The notes below the pieces were generated by a model. That model did no database searches, had not been told where the DNA came from, and saw only the letters and a list, made by a program, of their open reading frames with translations. The position numbers were made by a program, and so were the translations under genes. A stretch of 64,000 nt of DNA. It comes from Tetrahymena thermophila SB210. Taxonomy: Eukaryota > Ciliophora > Oligohymenophorea > Hymenostomatida > Tetrahymenidae. The stretch spans positions 434,001 through 498,000 of the forward strand of contig NW_002476226.1 of the NCBI RefSeq assembly GCF_000189635.1, given 5' to 3'. Below, in pieces: positions 38,229 to 49,764 of this stretch (position 1 is its first letter; each line of letters begins with the position of its first letter).

Positions 38229-38808
38229 TTGTTGGATTATATCTTATTCTAAACTTAATCTACTTTTTATCCTTATTTTATGTAATTATTTATATCCCAA
38301 TAAATTTTTGATATATTTTATGAATTAATTATTTTTTCTTGAGTCAATAAGATATGTTAAGAAAATTCTAAAGAATAACTTTAGTAGTATTGAAAAAAAA
38401 CAATCATAAATAAATATAGTTAGATTGCGAACTATTAAGAAGATTTTATTTACAAATTTGATTTTATAATAGAAATTAAAAATAATAAATTTTTTTAACC
38501 AATTAATTTATTTGGATTGTCTGTTCAATCATATTAAATAGACTTAATTTCTGATCAAATGCTAAGTTAAAAGAATTTAATTAAATATAATAAAAATCAC
38601 TATTATTTGAATCAAGCCTCATAGAAATTAATCGTGATATCTTGTTATAGACAATTCAAATTATATTCTATTTATTCTGATAGGTTAATATTTTAAAATC
38701 TTAATTAGGATATAAGATAGGCAGCTTTGTCTTAGAAATATAATTAAATTAAATCTTTAACAAAAAGTATTCAATTAAATATTTAAACACTTTTAAAAGG
38801 ACAAAATC
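38229..38808. promoter_or_regulatory. Divergent intergenic promoter region
   Basis: 580 bp between the starts of the mitochondrial protein (-) and the small protein (+). AT-rich; no specific motif. Confidence 0.4.
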
Positions 38809-39192
38809 ATGAGCAGCATCAACGTTAAAAAAATCAACATATCGTACAATAATAATCTTTACTAAATAGCCTAGATTCCTAAATCACTTGGATGTTTGTT
38901 TGAGCTAATCCATAAATAAATATTAAAAACAAATGAACTCCATTAGATTTAGATTAAGTAAGAAAATAATAAAGTAATAGAGAATGAATATTAGTACATT
39001 AGTTTGATTTATGATTCTATTGATCAGCTTAATCTTATTATTAATGCATTTCCTATTACCTTAAAGCCAATTTAAAAATCATAAGATACCTTCAAAATAA
39101 AATCTTAAAACTAATAATCTTTGAACAAAAACTAATAATAAATAATCAACAGCCCTTCATTCTTAAAAAATATATTTTACAAATTTATCTGA
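38809..39192 (+). CDS. Small protein with possible PB1-like fold
   Basis: A single exon encodes 127 residues ending at TGA 39190-39192. The N-terminal ~95 residues resemble the ubiquitin-like PB1 layout: INVKKINISYNNNLYQI, IPKSLGCLFELIHKQIL, then YISLIYDSIDQLNLIINAFP. The PB1 OPCA acidic motif is not clear, so binding to another PB1 domain is uncertain. The C-terminal 30 residues are Q/N/K-rich. Nothing else indicates function. Confidence 0.6.
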
Positions 39193-40191
39193 AAACTAAC
39201 TTAATATCTAATCAAATATATATCTTAATTAATCAATATAATTTTAAATCAATGTAAATAATTTTATACTTTTTGTTTTTAAAAAAATAGCCACAAAAAT
39301 TAATTATTATTAATATCTTATTCTACTTTCATTTTCATATTTTTCTTAAAAATCATTGAAAAAAACTAATATTATTGTTATAAATTTTTATTTAAATAAA
39401 TTTACATATTTTAAAATGTCTTTAAAATTATATAAAATTTTACTTAAGTATTATTTAAATTAGTATTATTTATTTGTTAAAAATCACTCAAAATATCTAA
39501 TAATACGAATAAAATACTAAAATATAAAATTATTAAAAATGAACAATTTTAAACATAAATAAAACATTAAACAATGTATTTCCTTAATAATTAAGATCAT
39601 CTCCTTTCATAAAGATATTGCTATTTTGGTTTGTATGGTTGATAAAATTAAAATTTTAACAATTAATATCCTGGTTTCTTAATTAAAGAAGTAGAGTATT
39701 TATTAATTCATATATTTTTTACTATTTTGAAATAATAAAAAAATAATATTTCATAAAAATTAACCGATTATTAATAAATAATAAGAATTTTACTAAAATA
39801 AAATAAATAATTTAGATTAAAATTCTGAAAAAAATTAAATTTACAAATAGTTATAAAATTAAATATTTTTCACTTTTAACTTAAAAGACTTTCTAATAAT
39901 TTTTTCTTTAATACTTAATTTAAATAGAGTTTATACTAAAATTATACTAATAATATATTATACTATATTAACCCTTTAGTTTCATACTTATAATTAATTA
40001 TGTTAAAAGCATTTTTTGAGTATATATCAATAATTGTTCTAAGTATAATTTATAGTAATCAGCATTTTTGAATATTCATAATTAAGAAATAAGCAACTAT
40101 TTCGAAAATTAAATGGAGAATTTTAAATTTCTAATTTGAATAAAATACTAATATTTAAAAATAAAGCATATTAAATAACATTAAATCTTAC
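39193..40191. other. Intergenic
   Basis: About 1 kb between convergent gene ends, among the most AT-rich parts of the window. No gene seen. Confidence 0.5.
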
Positions 40192-41661
40192 TCAATAGTA
40201 CAAATCTTAATAAATGTGATTAGGAAAATAATCTAGGTATTTTTAAATTAATTTATCAAAAGCTGCTTTATTTGCTAATGCCTTTTTCTTTTCTAATTCG
40301 ATTTATGATTAGTAAGTACTTTTGAATTTTAAATTTATTATTGTTGGTTACTAAATACTCTCAAAATCTATATATTTTTGGAAGATGATGTTTGCATTTT
40401 CCTTAAAATTTAAGCTAAAAAATGTACTTTTACTATTTTAAATTAATACTAAGAATGATTTTGCTAGTTTTATTTGCTATTGATCTTCCAAAAAGCTAGC
40501 TGCAAAGAAAAGCTTACAGACCTCAGCTTGAATTTCTAATCTTTAGAAATTTGAAGTATTATTATTTTACAACAATTATTTTTAAAAATTGCTTGTGAAA
40601 TTAAATTGAAGCTTTTATAAATTTTTTTAAATATTTTTGATGAAATAACTAAGTTAATCAACTTCGTTTAGACAAACACTAATTTTTTGAATGGTAGGTA
40701 TTTATGTTATGGTGTTAGTAATTTCATTAGTTAAAGGAAAGGAATTAATTGATAAAGTAGTTAATTAGCTATTTGGTGAAATCAAATTTTAAAAAAAATA
40801 AGGATTAATGACTCTATCAAAACGTACTTTGAATTTCTATACTTAATCGTGAAGTAAAATTTCATCAAATGAAAAGGTATTTTCCTTACTTTAAATATAA
40901 ATATTTTTGATAGTAATTTTACTTAAACTATAATTTTTACTAATGCTTTAAACTAATAATTTGGCAGAATCTAAGCTATCTATTTGCAATAAGTTTATTT
41001 TTAATTTACGTATATTACTCTAAAAAAATAGTTTTTATATCAAATTTTCATTTAATTTCTAAGAAAACTTCAGGTTTTTTATCTTTAATGTGTTAAATGA
41101 TAGGCTATTAATTGCTTTAAAAAGGTTTTGAAATTAGTTGATAAGGTTTGTGTTCAATAATATTTATTTGAACTTTAGCACATCAAAATTCTTTCTAATT
41201 TAGCTCATGAAGCTAAGTATGACTTTATAGTATACCATATCTAAAATGGAGACTTGTAAGCGATTTATGTTTTAGTTCTTGTGAAATAGATCTAATGTAC
41301 TCTGCAACATAATTCCATAGTGAGGACAGTTCAGTGACTTAAGATTCGGACTATTATGCAGTTAAGAATACAGCTCTGAATAATCTTTGCTCTCTAAATC
41401 ATTATTAGATAAAAAATTAAAGTGAAATTTTTCTAGCCTCAAATTTTTCGAAAGCTAAGCAAATATTTCATAAATATTTTTTTTGCTAAAATTTTAGCAT
41501 TCACTAAGTGACCATACAATTTATCTATTGTTTAAGGCTGCAGATTTCATTTTTTATATAATATCTTGAGTAAATTCATACTTATAGAAAGCAAGGAGCT
41601 TTGTCTCTTCTCCCTCAATGAGAGCGATAACTTCTTCACTGCTTTTGTTGTTTGTAATCAT
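40192..41661 (-). CDS. Hypothetical protein with degenerate leucine-rich-repeat-like pattern
   Basis: An uninterrupted 490-codon frame (489 residues) from ATG 41659-41661 to TGA 40192-40194. Periodic L/I/F spacing with N and S at turns recurs through most of the length: LEKFHFNFLSNNDLES, PNLKSLNCPHYGIM, LKFKQILLNTNLINQF, IRKLKINLLQIDSLDS and SLSKITIKNIYIQSKE. This is like the divergent LRR proteins that ciliates have in large families. The repeats are too worn to count exactly. The N-terminus has an acidic/helical cap (SSEEVIALIEGEETKLLAFY) and the C-terminus a K/E-rich helix. No transmembrane segment, signal peptide or catalytic motif. A binding role is all that can be inferred. Confidence 0.75.
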
Positions 41662-41810
41662 ATGGTAATTTACTTTTATGTTTAGCATTATTAATTATGT
41701 TATTTCAAAATTGCAAATATATTATTGTCTTAACTATATTTTTCTAATATTTAATTTCTCAATGAATTTTTCAAAAAAAGTATTCCAAAAGGATTTATAT
41801 TTATCAATAA

Positions 41811-41891
41811 GACAATTTGTCCGAGTGGTTAAGGAGGAAGACTAGAAATCTTTTGGGTTTACCCGCGCAGGTTCGAATCCTGCAGTTGTCG
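41811..41891 (+). tRNA. tRNA-Ser (anticodon AGA)
   Basis: A complete class II tRNA. The acceptor stem GACAATT pairs with AGTTGTC (one G-U). The D-arm follows; the anticodon arm AAGA-CTAGAAA-TCTT gives anticodon AGA, reading UCU and, after inosine formation, UCC. A serine-type long variable arm with a GGG/CCC stem follows, then the T-arm GCAGG-TTCGAAT-CCTGC and discriminator G. CCA is not encoded and there is no intron. A strong pol III terminator follows directly. Confidence 0.96.
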
Positions 41892-41906
41892 TTTTTTTTT
41901 TTTTTT
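41892..41906 (+). terminator. RNA polymerase III oligo-T terminator
   Basis: Fifteen consecutive T directly after the tRNA-Ser gene, far more than the four to six usually needed. Confidence 0.9.
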
Positions 41907-42176
41907 CCTTTCTCTACTATTATTTAGTTAAATAAATTCAACATCAAATTACAATAAAATCTTTACAATAAAAAGTAAATTTAATAAATTTTATAAATTT
42001 GAAGATATTAAATTTCTAAAAAAAATGAACGAGTTTAGGATGAAAAAAAAATGTAAAATTCCAAATCAGGTAAAATCAAAAGAAATCTAAATATAAATGT
42101 AGCTTTAAAATTTTGAATTAAAGTACAATTTAATAATTTTATTTTTTAATCAGTGACTCTAGACTAATCTTACTAA

Positions 42177-42954
42177 ATGATTAAAAACCCTATAATCCAA
42201 CTTTTATTAAAGAGGGACAATAAGTAAATAATTTTTAAATCTTTTAAAACGTGCTGATTTTAAGTAAAATAAAGAAATTATATCAAATATATGAAATCAG
42301 CAGAAAAAAAGAATATGAATAAATTTTGAATCAAGCTTAAGATCAAACTATTGTAATTATATGATTGATGTTAACTTAATTTAAATTTTAACATTTTACT
42401 TTGAATTAATAGAAAAGTTAGGTTCCCAAGTCTCAGTACTGTTGTATCTGTAAAATTAAATTTGAGGACTATTATTAAGTAAATAATATTAAATAACTTA
42501 TTAACTTTTTTAAATTTAATACCATTATTGTAAGCATATAGAAGAAGATTTACATAGATAAAAGCTGATAAATAATGAATTTTATAAGTAAATCCTTGAT
42601 TTTGGTGATCATATTTATTTTAAAGAAAATGATGAAACATAACATGATATTTCAATTCAACCAGATTCCAAGTAAATTGTGGTTTAAAATGATTAAAATT
42701 TGCTATTCGATAAAAATGAATTTGCAAATGATAAATAACAGCTTGGAAATGAAACAATTAGAATCATAGATGATGATAAATATTTAGAAATTCAAAAATG
42801 GTAGTTAATATTTATGAAATTAAAAAAAATTTTTTTTAATACTTACTTTTATATTTATAGGAATCAAATCAATTCATAGATAGCAACTTTCAATAAATAA
42901 TTTAAAAATATTTTAAAATAAGCTTAGACTTTAGTTAAAAGCAAATTTAAATGA
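42177..42954 (+). CDS. DBF4-type zinc-finger protein
   Basis: 187 residues in five exons (42177-42223, 42265-42352, 42413-42478, 42535-42803, 42861-42954). The introns are 41-60 nt, exon lengths sum to a multiple of three, and each junction is in phase; the last donor is GTTAAT, less usual than GTAA. The central motif is C55-x2-C58-x9-H68-x5-H74 (YCCICKIKFEDYYQ, then HIEEDLHRQK), the spacing of the DBF4/ASK zinc finger (motif C). Dbf4 is the activator of the Cdc7 replication kinase, and this finger contributes to kinase binding. The protein is far shorter than Dbf4 elsewhere and shows no clear BRCT-like or motif M region, so it may be a minimal Dbf4 or another protein that uses the same finger. 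Confidence 0.72.
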
Positions 42955-43318
42955 TAATAAATTTAGATAGATGACATGAAAGCTTAATATGATTATAAAA
43001 TTGAAAATAAAAATTAAAATAATAATTATCTATTGTTTTTCTTTAAAATGAAATTATTTTAATTTTCTTAAATCTATTTTGGTTGTATTTATTTTCTACT
43101 TTAATGCAATTACTTCCTAAGTTTATATAATTTTAGATAGACACTGTTTCTATTATTAATTTTTTAGCGATTATTCTTTCTGAAATTATCTATTTATTTA
43201 ATGCTATTGATTCAAGAAATATTATTTATTTATTACTTAAATTGATTAATAAAGTTATTTATATTACTTAGGATATTAGGTCTATTAAAAATTAAATCTC
43301 TTAAAGTATTATAATCAT
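42955..43318. other. Intergenic
   Basis: 364 bp of AT-rich sequence between two + genes; no feature. Confidence 0.5.
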
Positions 43319-44185
43319 ATGTCTACAACTCCTAGCACTTAAGCTCAATCTCCTGCGACTCCTGCTAGTAGCAGTGGTATTAGTACTCCAGCTACTGATT
43401 CGTCTAAATAGACAACTGAAAGCGCATTGAATTCATTTAAAATGGAAATGCAAAAAGTTTTAACAAAAAATATTAAAAAAAAGAAAATTGAAGTTAATGA
43501 ATAGCTAGATAGACTTCTTAATGAGCGCTTTTAAAACCCTTTCGATGTTTTAATGTTAGATATGGAGGCCACTGATGAAGAAATAAAAAATTAACATAGA
43601 TAATTTGCAGTAAAATTGCATCCTGATAGATGTTCAGATCCAAGAGCAAAAGATGCATTCTTTATTGTAGATAAAGCTTATAAAACTCTTTGTGATCCTG
43701 AAAAGAGAAAAATTTATACTCGTATTATGAAGGAAGCCAAAGAAAGAACTGTTTTTGAAAGAGAAAAAGAAAATAAAAAGCGTCTTAAAAGTGGATTATC
43801 TGAATTACCAGAAGATACTTTTGAAGGAATGTATAGAGAAAACTTGAAAAAAATATTTGATGAAATAGAAGAGAGAAAAATTCACCATGCAAAATTGTAA
43901 GCTTCGTAAATCATAGCAAAATAAGAGGAAATAGAAGCTAAAAAAATGATGGAGCAATATAGAGTTTTAAATGAAGAAGAATGGGAAGCTACTAGAGAAA
44001 CAAGAGTATCCAATTGGAGAAACTTTTCTTCCAAAAAAGCAGTAATTGGATCTAAAAAAAGTGATAAAAGTATTAAACCTCCTCCTACTAAGATGGAAGA
44101 AAGACCTGCTTCAGCTGCTAAAATAGATCCTACATCAGGAAAACCTATAGGAATAAATGAAGATTATAAAAAGAATTGGAGGTGA
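43319..44185 (+). CDS. DNAJC8: DNAJC8 (SPF31)-type J-domain splicing factor
   Basis: A single exon encodes 288 residues. After an S/T/P/Q-rich N-terminus of about 45 residues comes the J domain, with NPFDVLMLDMEATDEEIKN, the HPD tripeptide at 101-103 (KLHPDRCSDPRAKDAF) and VDKAYKTLCDPEKRKIY. A long charged helical region follows (EREKENKKRLKSGLSELPED and onward). This is the DNAJC8 architecture: a J protein associated with the spliceosome (B complex) that would stimulate an Hsp70 ATPase. The C-terminus carries the family's EEWEATRETRVSNWRNF block and a basic P/K-rich tail ending DYKKNWR. Length and domain order match animal DNAJC8 well. Confidence 0.9.
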
Positions 44186-44650
44186 AGAAGATAAAAGCAC
44201 AACTATGTAATAAATTTAATAGAAGATTTTTATATAAATAAAATAAATAAATTATTGTCACAAATAACTTGCGTTAAAACTATGTATAGGAATAATTGTA
44301 TATAAATATAGAATTCATCAACAAGACTATAAGAAATATAAAACATATTTAACTAAACCTTCTATTAGATTAGTATAGCTTTGTTAAAAAAAATAATATA
44401 TTAATTAAAGCTGTTAAAAATCGTTACTGTTAATGGGTATGCTTATTTTTTTATTAAAAATCGAAAAAATCAAAAGAAAATATTTTTTAGAAAAAATTAT
44501 CCATAAAAATTTGAAGATATTAGCAAATTAATTTACATATTTGATATCTACTTTAACTGATGCAAAATAAAAAAAATGTTTTTGGTATATATTAATTAAA
44601 TTAACAATCAAAAGGTATTAATTAGTATAGCCTTATTATCATCATCATCA
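44186..44650. other. Convergent intergenic region
   Basis: 465 bp between the DNAJC8 end and the coiled-coil gene end. Only 3' UTR-like AT-rich DNA, with an ATC triplet run at 44636-44653 that reaches the stop codon of the - gene. Confidence 0.5.
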
Positions 44651-47372
44651 TCATCTGTTTATCTAATCTAAGAAGTTATATGTTGAAATATTAAACTTAA
44701 CTTTATTATGGTGTATTAAAGTGTTTTCCATTTTTTATTTGTAAGAATTAGTGATAGTAACTGATTCTTTTAGATTAGGAATAGATTATGACCTATGGAA
44801 GTAATTAGAATCAAATTTATTAGCCGTATTTTAATTTTATATTTTGCTTAATTGAGGTTGAATATCCTAAATTCGTTCTTATGATTTTTATTTATTACGT
44901 AGCTACTTTTATTACATTTAGTAAAATGGATTTTACATCTATTTTTCTTGCTAGATATATTCGTTTCTTTGCTTTTTTGCAAGGAATTCTTTCAAAACTC
45001 GATCGTTATCATTTTGCCCAAATAGTATTCTAATTAAATAATTAATTTTTTAATAAAAATACTTAAATAAATAATTTAGTTACTTTATTATGTCTTAAAA
45101 AACCTCTTCTTTTATTTATTTTGTGTTAATCAGTTCTATTAAGCGATTTATTTCTTATCTTTTAAGAACTGTTAACTGAGATTTAAATTCTTTAATTTTC
45201 TTATCTATTGCAAAAAAGTCTTATTTTTTGTCTAAGATTTCTTCTTGAAAGAAAAGTTTATCAGTTCCAAGCATATTATTAGATTAAGACATGAAAGTTT
45301 TTTGTAAAAGAGTTGGTTTTCTAATCTAATAATAATGATTGTAAGTAATACTTTGCTTGTTTGAGCTAATTTCACTTAAATTTCCACCTAATCCTTCATT
45401 TGATATTTCTTCATCAATGTCAGGTATCTGAAACGATATTTTTCCATTTAAGTTACTCTTTGATAAAGATGGTATATGTTATTAAATATAATTTTACAAG
45501 AGAAATATTACTTCTGATTCGCCTTAGAATAGAGGTATTTGTTGCATGGATACTATCTTTTCATTGAGCAGGGGTATACTGCATATCTATTCTGCTAATT
45601 CTCTTAAAACTTAATTGACATTTTCACTTTCTTGATTATACTTAGTAAAAATTGAGGGTTTTTTTTCTTCTATCTATTAAATTTCAAATAATATCTTCCC
45701 AGTCTCAATAATATAATCTATAGATATATCATCTAAACATTTAGGGAATTTCTAAGTAGGTACTGGCTCATCTATTGTTATAAATCCTCTCACAATATAG
45801 CTCAAGTTCTAAGTTGTTCTTGATAAAAATAAATTTATTTATTTTGTATTACAACTCAAAAATATTCATTATTTACAAAAAAGTTTTAAGGTGAACTGTG
45901 CATAAATCAATAAACATATCTCTCAATTAAGTTTTGCATTTCACATAATTTTCTTTAATTTCTTATGATTTGTTTTTTAAATACTCGTATTATTATTAGA
46001 GGACTAACAAAATATTTTAAAGCTATTAAATTGTGTCATTGTACTCATCCACTTCCTTTTGTTTCATATCTTTTAATTTCTAAGAATGTTTATTAGTCAA
46101 TATTGTTTAAAAAATTTAATTTTTAAATTACCTCCACATAACCAATGAAAACATCATCAAATTTTAGCTTATCTTTTATTTGATGTAAATTAAATTTGCT
46201 TGCATCGCCTTTTTTTCTTTCCTAAAAATATCCAACGACTAGGTTTCTCTCAAGCCTTTCGTATTTAGAAAGAATTATCTATTGATTTTATCAATTCAAA
46301 TTAGGTTTTAAATATTTATATTGATTTTATTTTAAATTATTTTTACCTTAACATTGAAAATTGATAACTTGTGCTGTAGATCATATATATAATCCCTTAC
46401 TTATTTCTTTGATTTTTTGATAACTTTTGTATTATACTACAGCTGATACATTTTTTATAAAATCTTTCTCTCACAATTAACATAATCTAATTTTTCAGTT
46501 TCAATTCTTTTCATCTCTTCTGAGAAATCAAATATTTTTTTGGGCTCTTTTTCAACAGATATAACTTTCTTTTTAATATCATTTATGTTCAAAGCACTGC
46601 TTGTAATTGTCATTTAAAGATTTTTAAAATTCTTTAAAGTATTATCAATTCTAGGCTATTCTTAGATCAATCTATTTTAGTCAAGCTACTTTTCTTAATT
46701 ATAGATTTTTTAAAATTTATTAAGCACTATTTAACCAATAACCACTTTGTTTTTATCATTTTTAAAAAACTAGTAGTTTTATATAGACTGAGCTTAGGAG
46801 AATAACATTTGGTTTGATCTGTTAAGCAGACTGCTCCTCCTACTAACATTCGGAGAAGATCCACCAAGTGATTACATAGATTAAATTTTTGATTGACTTG
46901 TAGTACTCTTATCTTCTACTTTGAAATTTATAGCACTGGTATTGAATATTTAGCTCCTATTGCCATCTAATTGTTTACAAAAAAAAAATAAGTAAACAAT
47001 TTTAATAAAAATAAGAATTATTAAAGCAAAAATTATAACAAATTTATAACCATTTTACATAATATTGTTGATAATGTCTATTTTTATCAACGGATCTGTT
47101 TTTTCTATCAAAGTTGATGGATAAACTAATTTTTTTCTCTCTATATAATTGTTTTCTCTTAGCTTTTTTTGTGTATTTATTTTCCAAATATCTAAATTAT
47201 TTACATGGTTTAGCTCTAAATCAATATTTTGATTTTATTAATCTATTTTATTATGAGAAATATTTTATAATTTGCTCAAATTTGACTAGCTTCTTTTATT
47301 TTTAACATTTATTTGAGAAGAGTTAAACGTAATATTGGAAAACGAATCCTCTTTCGAGTCAAAAGTTTTCAT
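44651..47372 (-). CDS. Coiled-coil protein of unknown function
   Basis: A multi-exon gene starting MKTFDSKEDSFSNITFNSSQ. Its first ~250 residues are polar and S/N/K-rich, including SLGGSSPNVSRRSSLLNRSN, a likely phosphorylation-prone segment. Predicted coiled coils follow (FSEEMKRIETEKLDYVN, KSKKQVRDYIYDLQHKLSIF), then ILSKYERLERNLVVGYFQER, KDMKQKEVDEYNDTIQQLQN, SYIVRGFITIDEPVPTQKFP and a long basic helical C-terminus (QDFFAIDKKIKEFKSQLTVL). The last exon adds a Q/N/K-rich tail to TGA 44651-44653. Five or more introns; the first, from about 47045 to 46966, uses a GTTATA donor that keeps the frame. No family is recognised; a structural or scaffold protein is the simplest reading. Exon borders around 45.8-46.0 kb are uncertain. 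Confidence 0.65.
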
Positions 47373-48490
47373 AATGTTTTTTTTACTTTTTTTGTAATTA
47401 AGTTGAATTAATTAATTTATCAGACAAAATATATTGATGGATATAATATTTTTGCTTCACTATTTAGCCAAAAAAAAATTAAGAAATAATTAAAAATATT
47501 TTTCAAAACTTTAAAAATATTAAATTATTTTTTTACTTTACAATTTTATTTTTATAAATAAATATTTTATTTAAAAATATTTTTCATGAAATTCAAAAGT
47601 TAAAATGCTCTTCATGGCAGTCAAATCTAACTCCTTCCCTGGGTTATTTCATTGAGCTTACTTAAACAGAATTTATTAAATTTGAAGGGCCACATATAAC
47701 TAAATAAAACTATATCTACATGCAATTTTATTGCAAATATTTAATAAAATATTAATAACTATTATAGAGAATAAATTTATTTAAATTGAGGTGCAAACAA
47801 GCATAAAGAACAGTAAAAAATGCAGAAAAATTTAAAATATTTTTTTTATATAAATTATTTTTAGATATTTCCAGTAATTTTATTTCTTATGAGTATCTTT
47901 AAAAGAAGCATTTAGAATTTAAACTCAATGATTTAAAAATTATAAATGAATACTATAGAGTTTTTAAATCGAGATGTCAATCAACATAATAAACTAGAAT
48001 AAATGTTGAAAAATATATATATATTTATAAACTAAATTTAATTTGTTTAGAATTTTTAGTAAATTATAAAAATTTTATTTTCAATAAATATCTATTAAAG
48101 AATAGTTTTAATCTTTAAAGTAAATATAAAATAGGTTTACTAATAATTTTATTTTGAAGATTTAAAAATAGTAAATAAACATAATAAAGTATAAATAAAT
48201 TATAATCAAAATTTCAACATAAATAGTTATGAATAAATATATCATAAGTTTAAGCATATTTAATATTGAAAATAAAGTTTATTTAAAATATTTTTCCTTT
48301 ATTTTTTTGTAATATTATTTTTAGTTAATATAATATTTTGTATGAAGTTTGTTTAATTCATTTAATTAATAATACAATAACTTTTTTATAATAAACGAAG
48401 ATTTTATAAATATTAATAAAATATTGTCTAATTAATTATTAAGAAAGATCTCTGTAAAAAGAAAAGTTAATAAAAATTGAATTTTTAAAA
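47373..48490. promoter_or_regulatory. Divergent intergenic promoter region
   Basis: About 1.1 kb between the coiled-coil gene (-) and SPF27 (+). It includes a short GC-enriched patch near 47605-47700 (CTTCATGGCAGTC, TCCTTCCCTGGG) in otherwise AT-only DNA. By position it holds both promoters. Confidence 0.4.
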
Positions 48491-49153
48491 ATGCTTAGTC
48501 TCACTTCATCGGATATACCGTTAGTTTATAAAAATAGTTTAGCAAAATTAGTTACAAGCCTTCCCTATGTAGATGCAGAAGCAGATGATAATATTAAGAT
48601 CAAAGTTCAAAGACTTATCAAATAAGAAATGGCTTTGATGGAAAAATAAGATTATTTATAAGATTTACCAATGCCAAAAACTCATTTATATGATTCACCA
48701 TTAATTTAAGAAGAACTTTAAAGAGTTAAAAATATGTAGCTTTTAGAAGAACCTTAACTACTTTAACTTCCTAACCTCGATTTAGATATTGCAGAAGCTA
48801 GTTAGTTAAAAGAATTCAATGATATTGCTAGCAAAATTAATTAATATAATAATATTAAATAAGTTAACTTAGAATTAATGCTTAAATATGGTCCTGAAGC
48901 TCACAAAATATTTATAGAATATTAAAAAAATTTTAAAAATGAATTAAGTAGCATGAACGAAAAGTTAAAAGCCTAAATTGAAGAAGTTAATTCAAAAAGA
49001 AAATTTGATTAAAGTAATACAAATGATAAATTAAGCAACTATCAATATAAAATTGGAAATTTGTTAAGAAGAAATGAAGAACTTGAAATAGAATGCCAAA
49101 AAATTGAGCATGAAGTTCTCACTTTACGTAAAAAATAGCTTAAATTAAATTGA
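48491..49153 (+). CDS. BCAS2: Pre-mRNA-splicing factor SPF27 (BCAS2)
   Basis: A single exon encodes 220 residues, the usual SPF27 length. SPF27 is a core subunit of the Prp19 (NTC) complex, which activates the spliceosome. Matches along the length: VTSLPYVDAEADDNIKIKVQ at the N-terminus, then LYDSPLIQEELQRVKN, NLDLDIAEASQLKEF, VNLELMLKYGPEAHKIFIEY (family: NLELM..G...WK.Y), then the coiled coil with QIEEVNSKRKFDQ and the terminal RRNEELEIECQKIEHEVLTL. Many glutamines, including conserved ones, are written TAA or TAG, and the frame ends at TGA 49151-49153, which independently supports the genetic code. Confidence 0.93.
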
Positions 49154-49764
49154 TAACCCGAATATTTTAAGTAAAGGATTAACTGTAAAGTTATTAAAGT
49201 TCATTTTTAAATACTTTTAAAATTATGGTTTGCTCATTTGTATATTTTATTTATGATTGGAAATTAAAAATGTTCGAAAAAAATAATTTTTATATAATTT
49301 AAACAATTAAATAAATAAATTAATTAATTTAAAAAACAAACACACTTATCGTATTCTTAATTAATTTATATAATCAGTCATTTTTTATTTTCAATAAACT
49401 ATTTAAAAATCAAATTTATAATTTTGAAAAGAAAGCTAAAAAATATTTTAGAGATGAATAGATATGAATTATAGCAGTATTATCAAAAACAAATTTGTTT
49501 AAAGTAGATTGAAAAACTAAATATTTACTAAGTTACAAACAATTTAAGAGTTGTGTAAAAATACTATGGATTAGAAAGCACTTAGAAAAACTTCAAAATA
49601 TTTTTATGAAAAAATACATCATTTTTGTTTTACTTTAATATCTATAAATATAAATTAAATGTATTTATTTATTTATATATTTATTTATTTATTATTTTTA
49701 TAATTAAATTTAATAGTTATAAAATTTTAGTTCTGTTTATTTTTTATGATTTGTTATAATAGAT
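49154..49764. other. Convergent intergenic region
   Basis: 611 bp between SPF27 and the DH-PH-PX-FERM gene. It carries an ATTT microsatellite at about 49662-49695. A 51-codon frame on + at 49454-49609 is noted elsewhere and not accepted. Confidence 0.5.

Noticed and set aside
49454-49609. A 51-codon + frame between SPF27 and the DH-PH-PX-FERM gene
   Set aside because: Short, and about half of random frames of this length would be open here; no motif.
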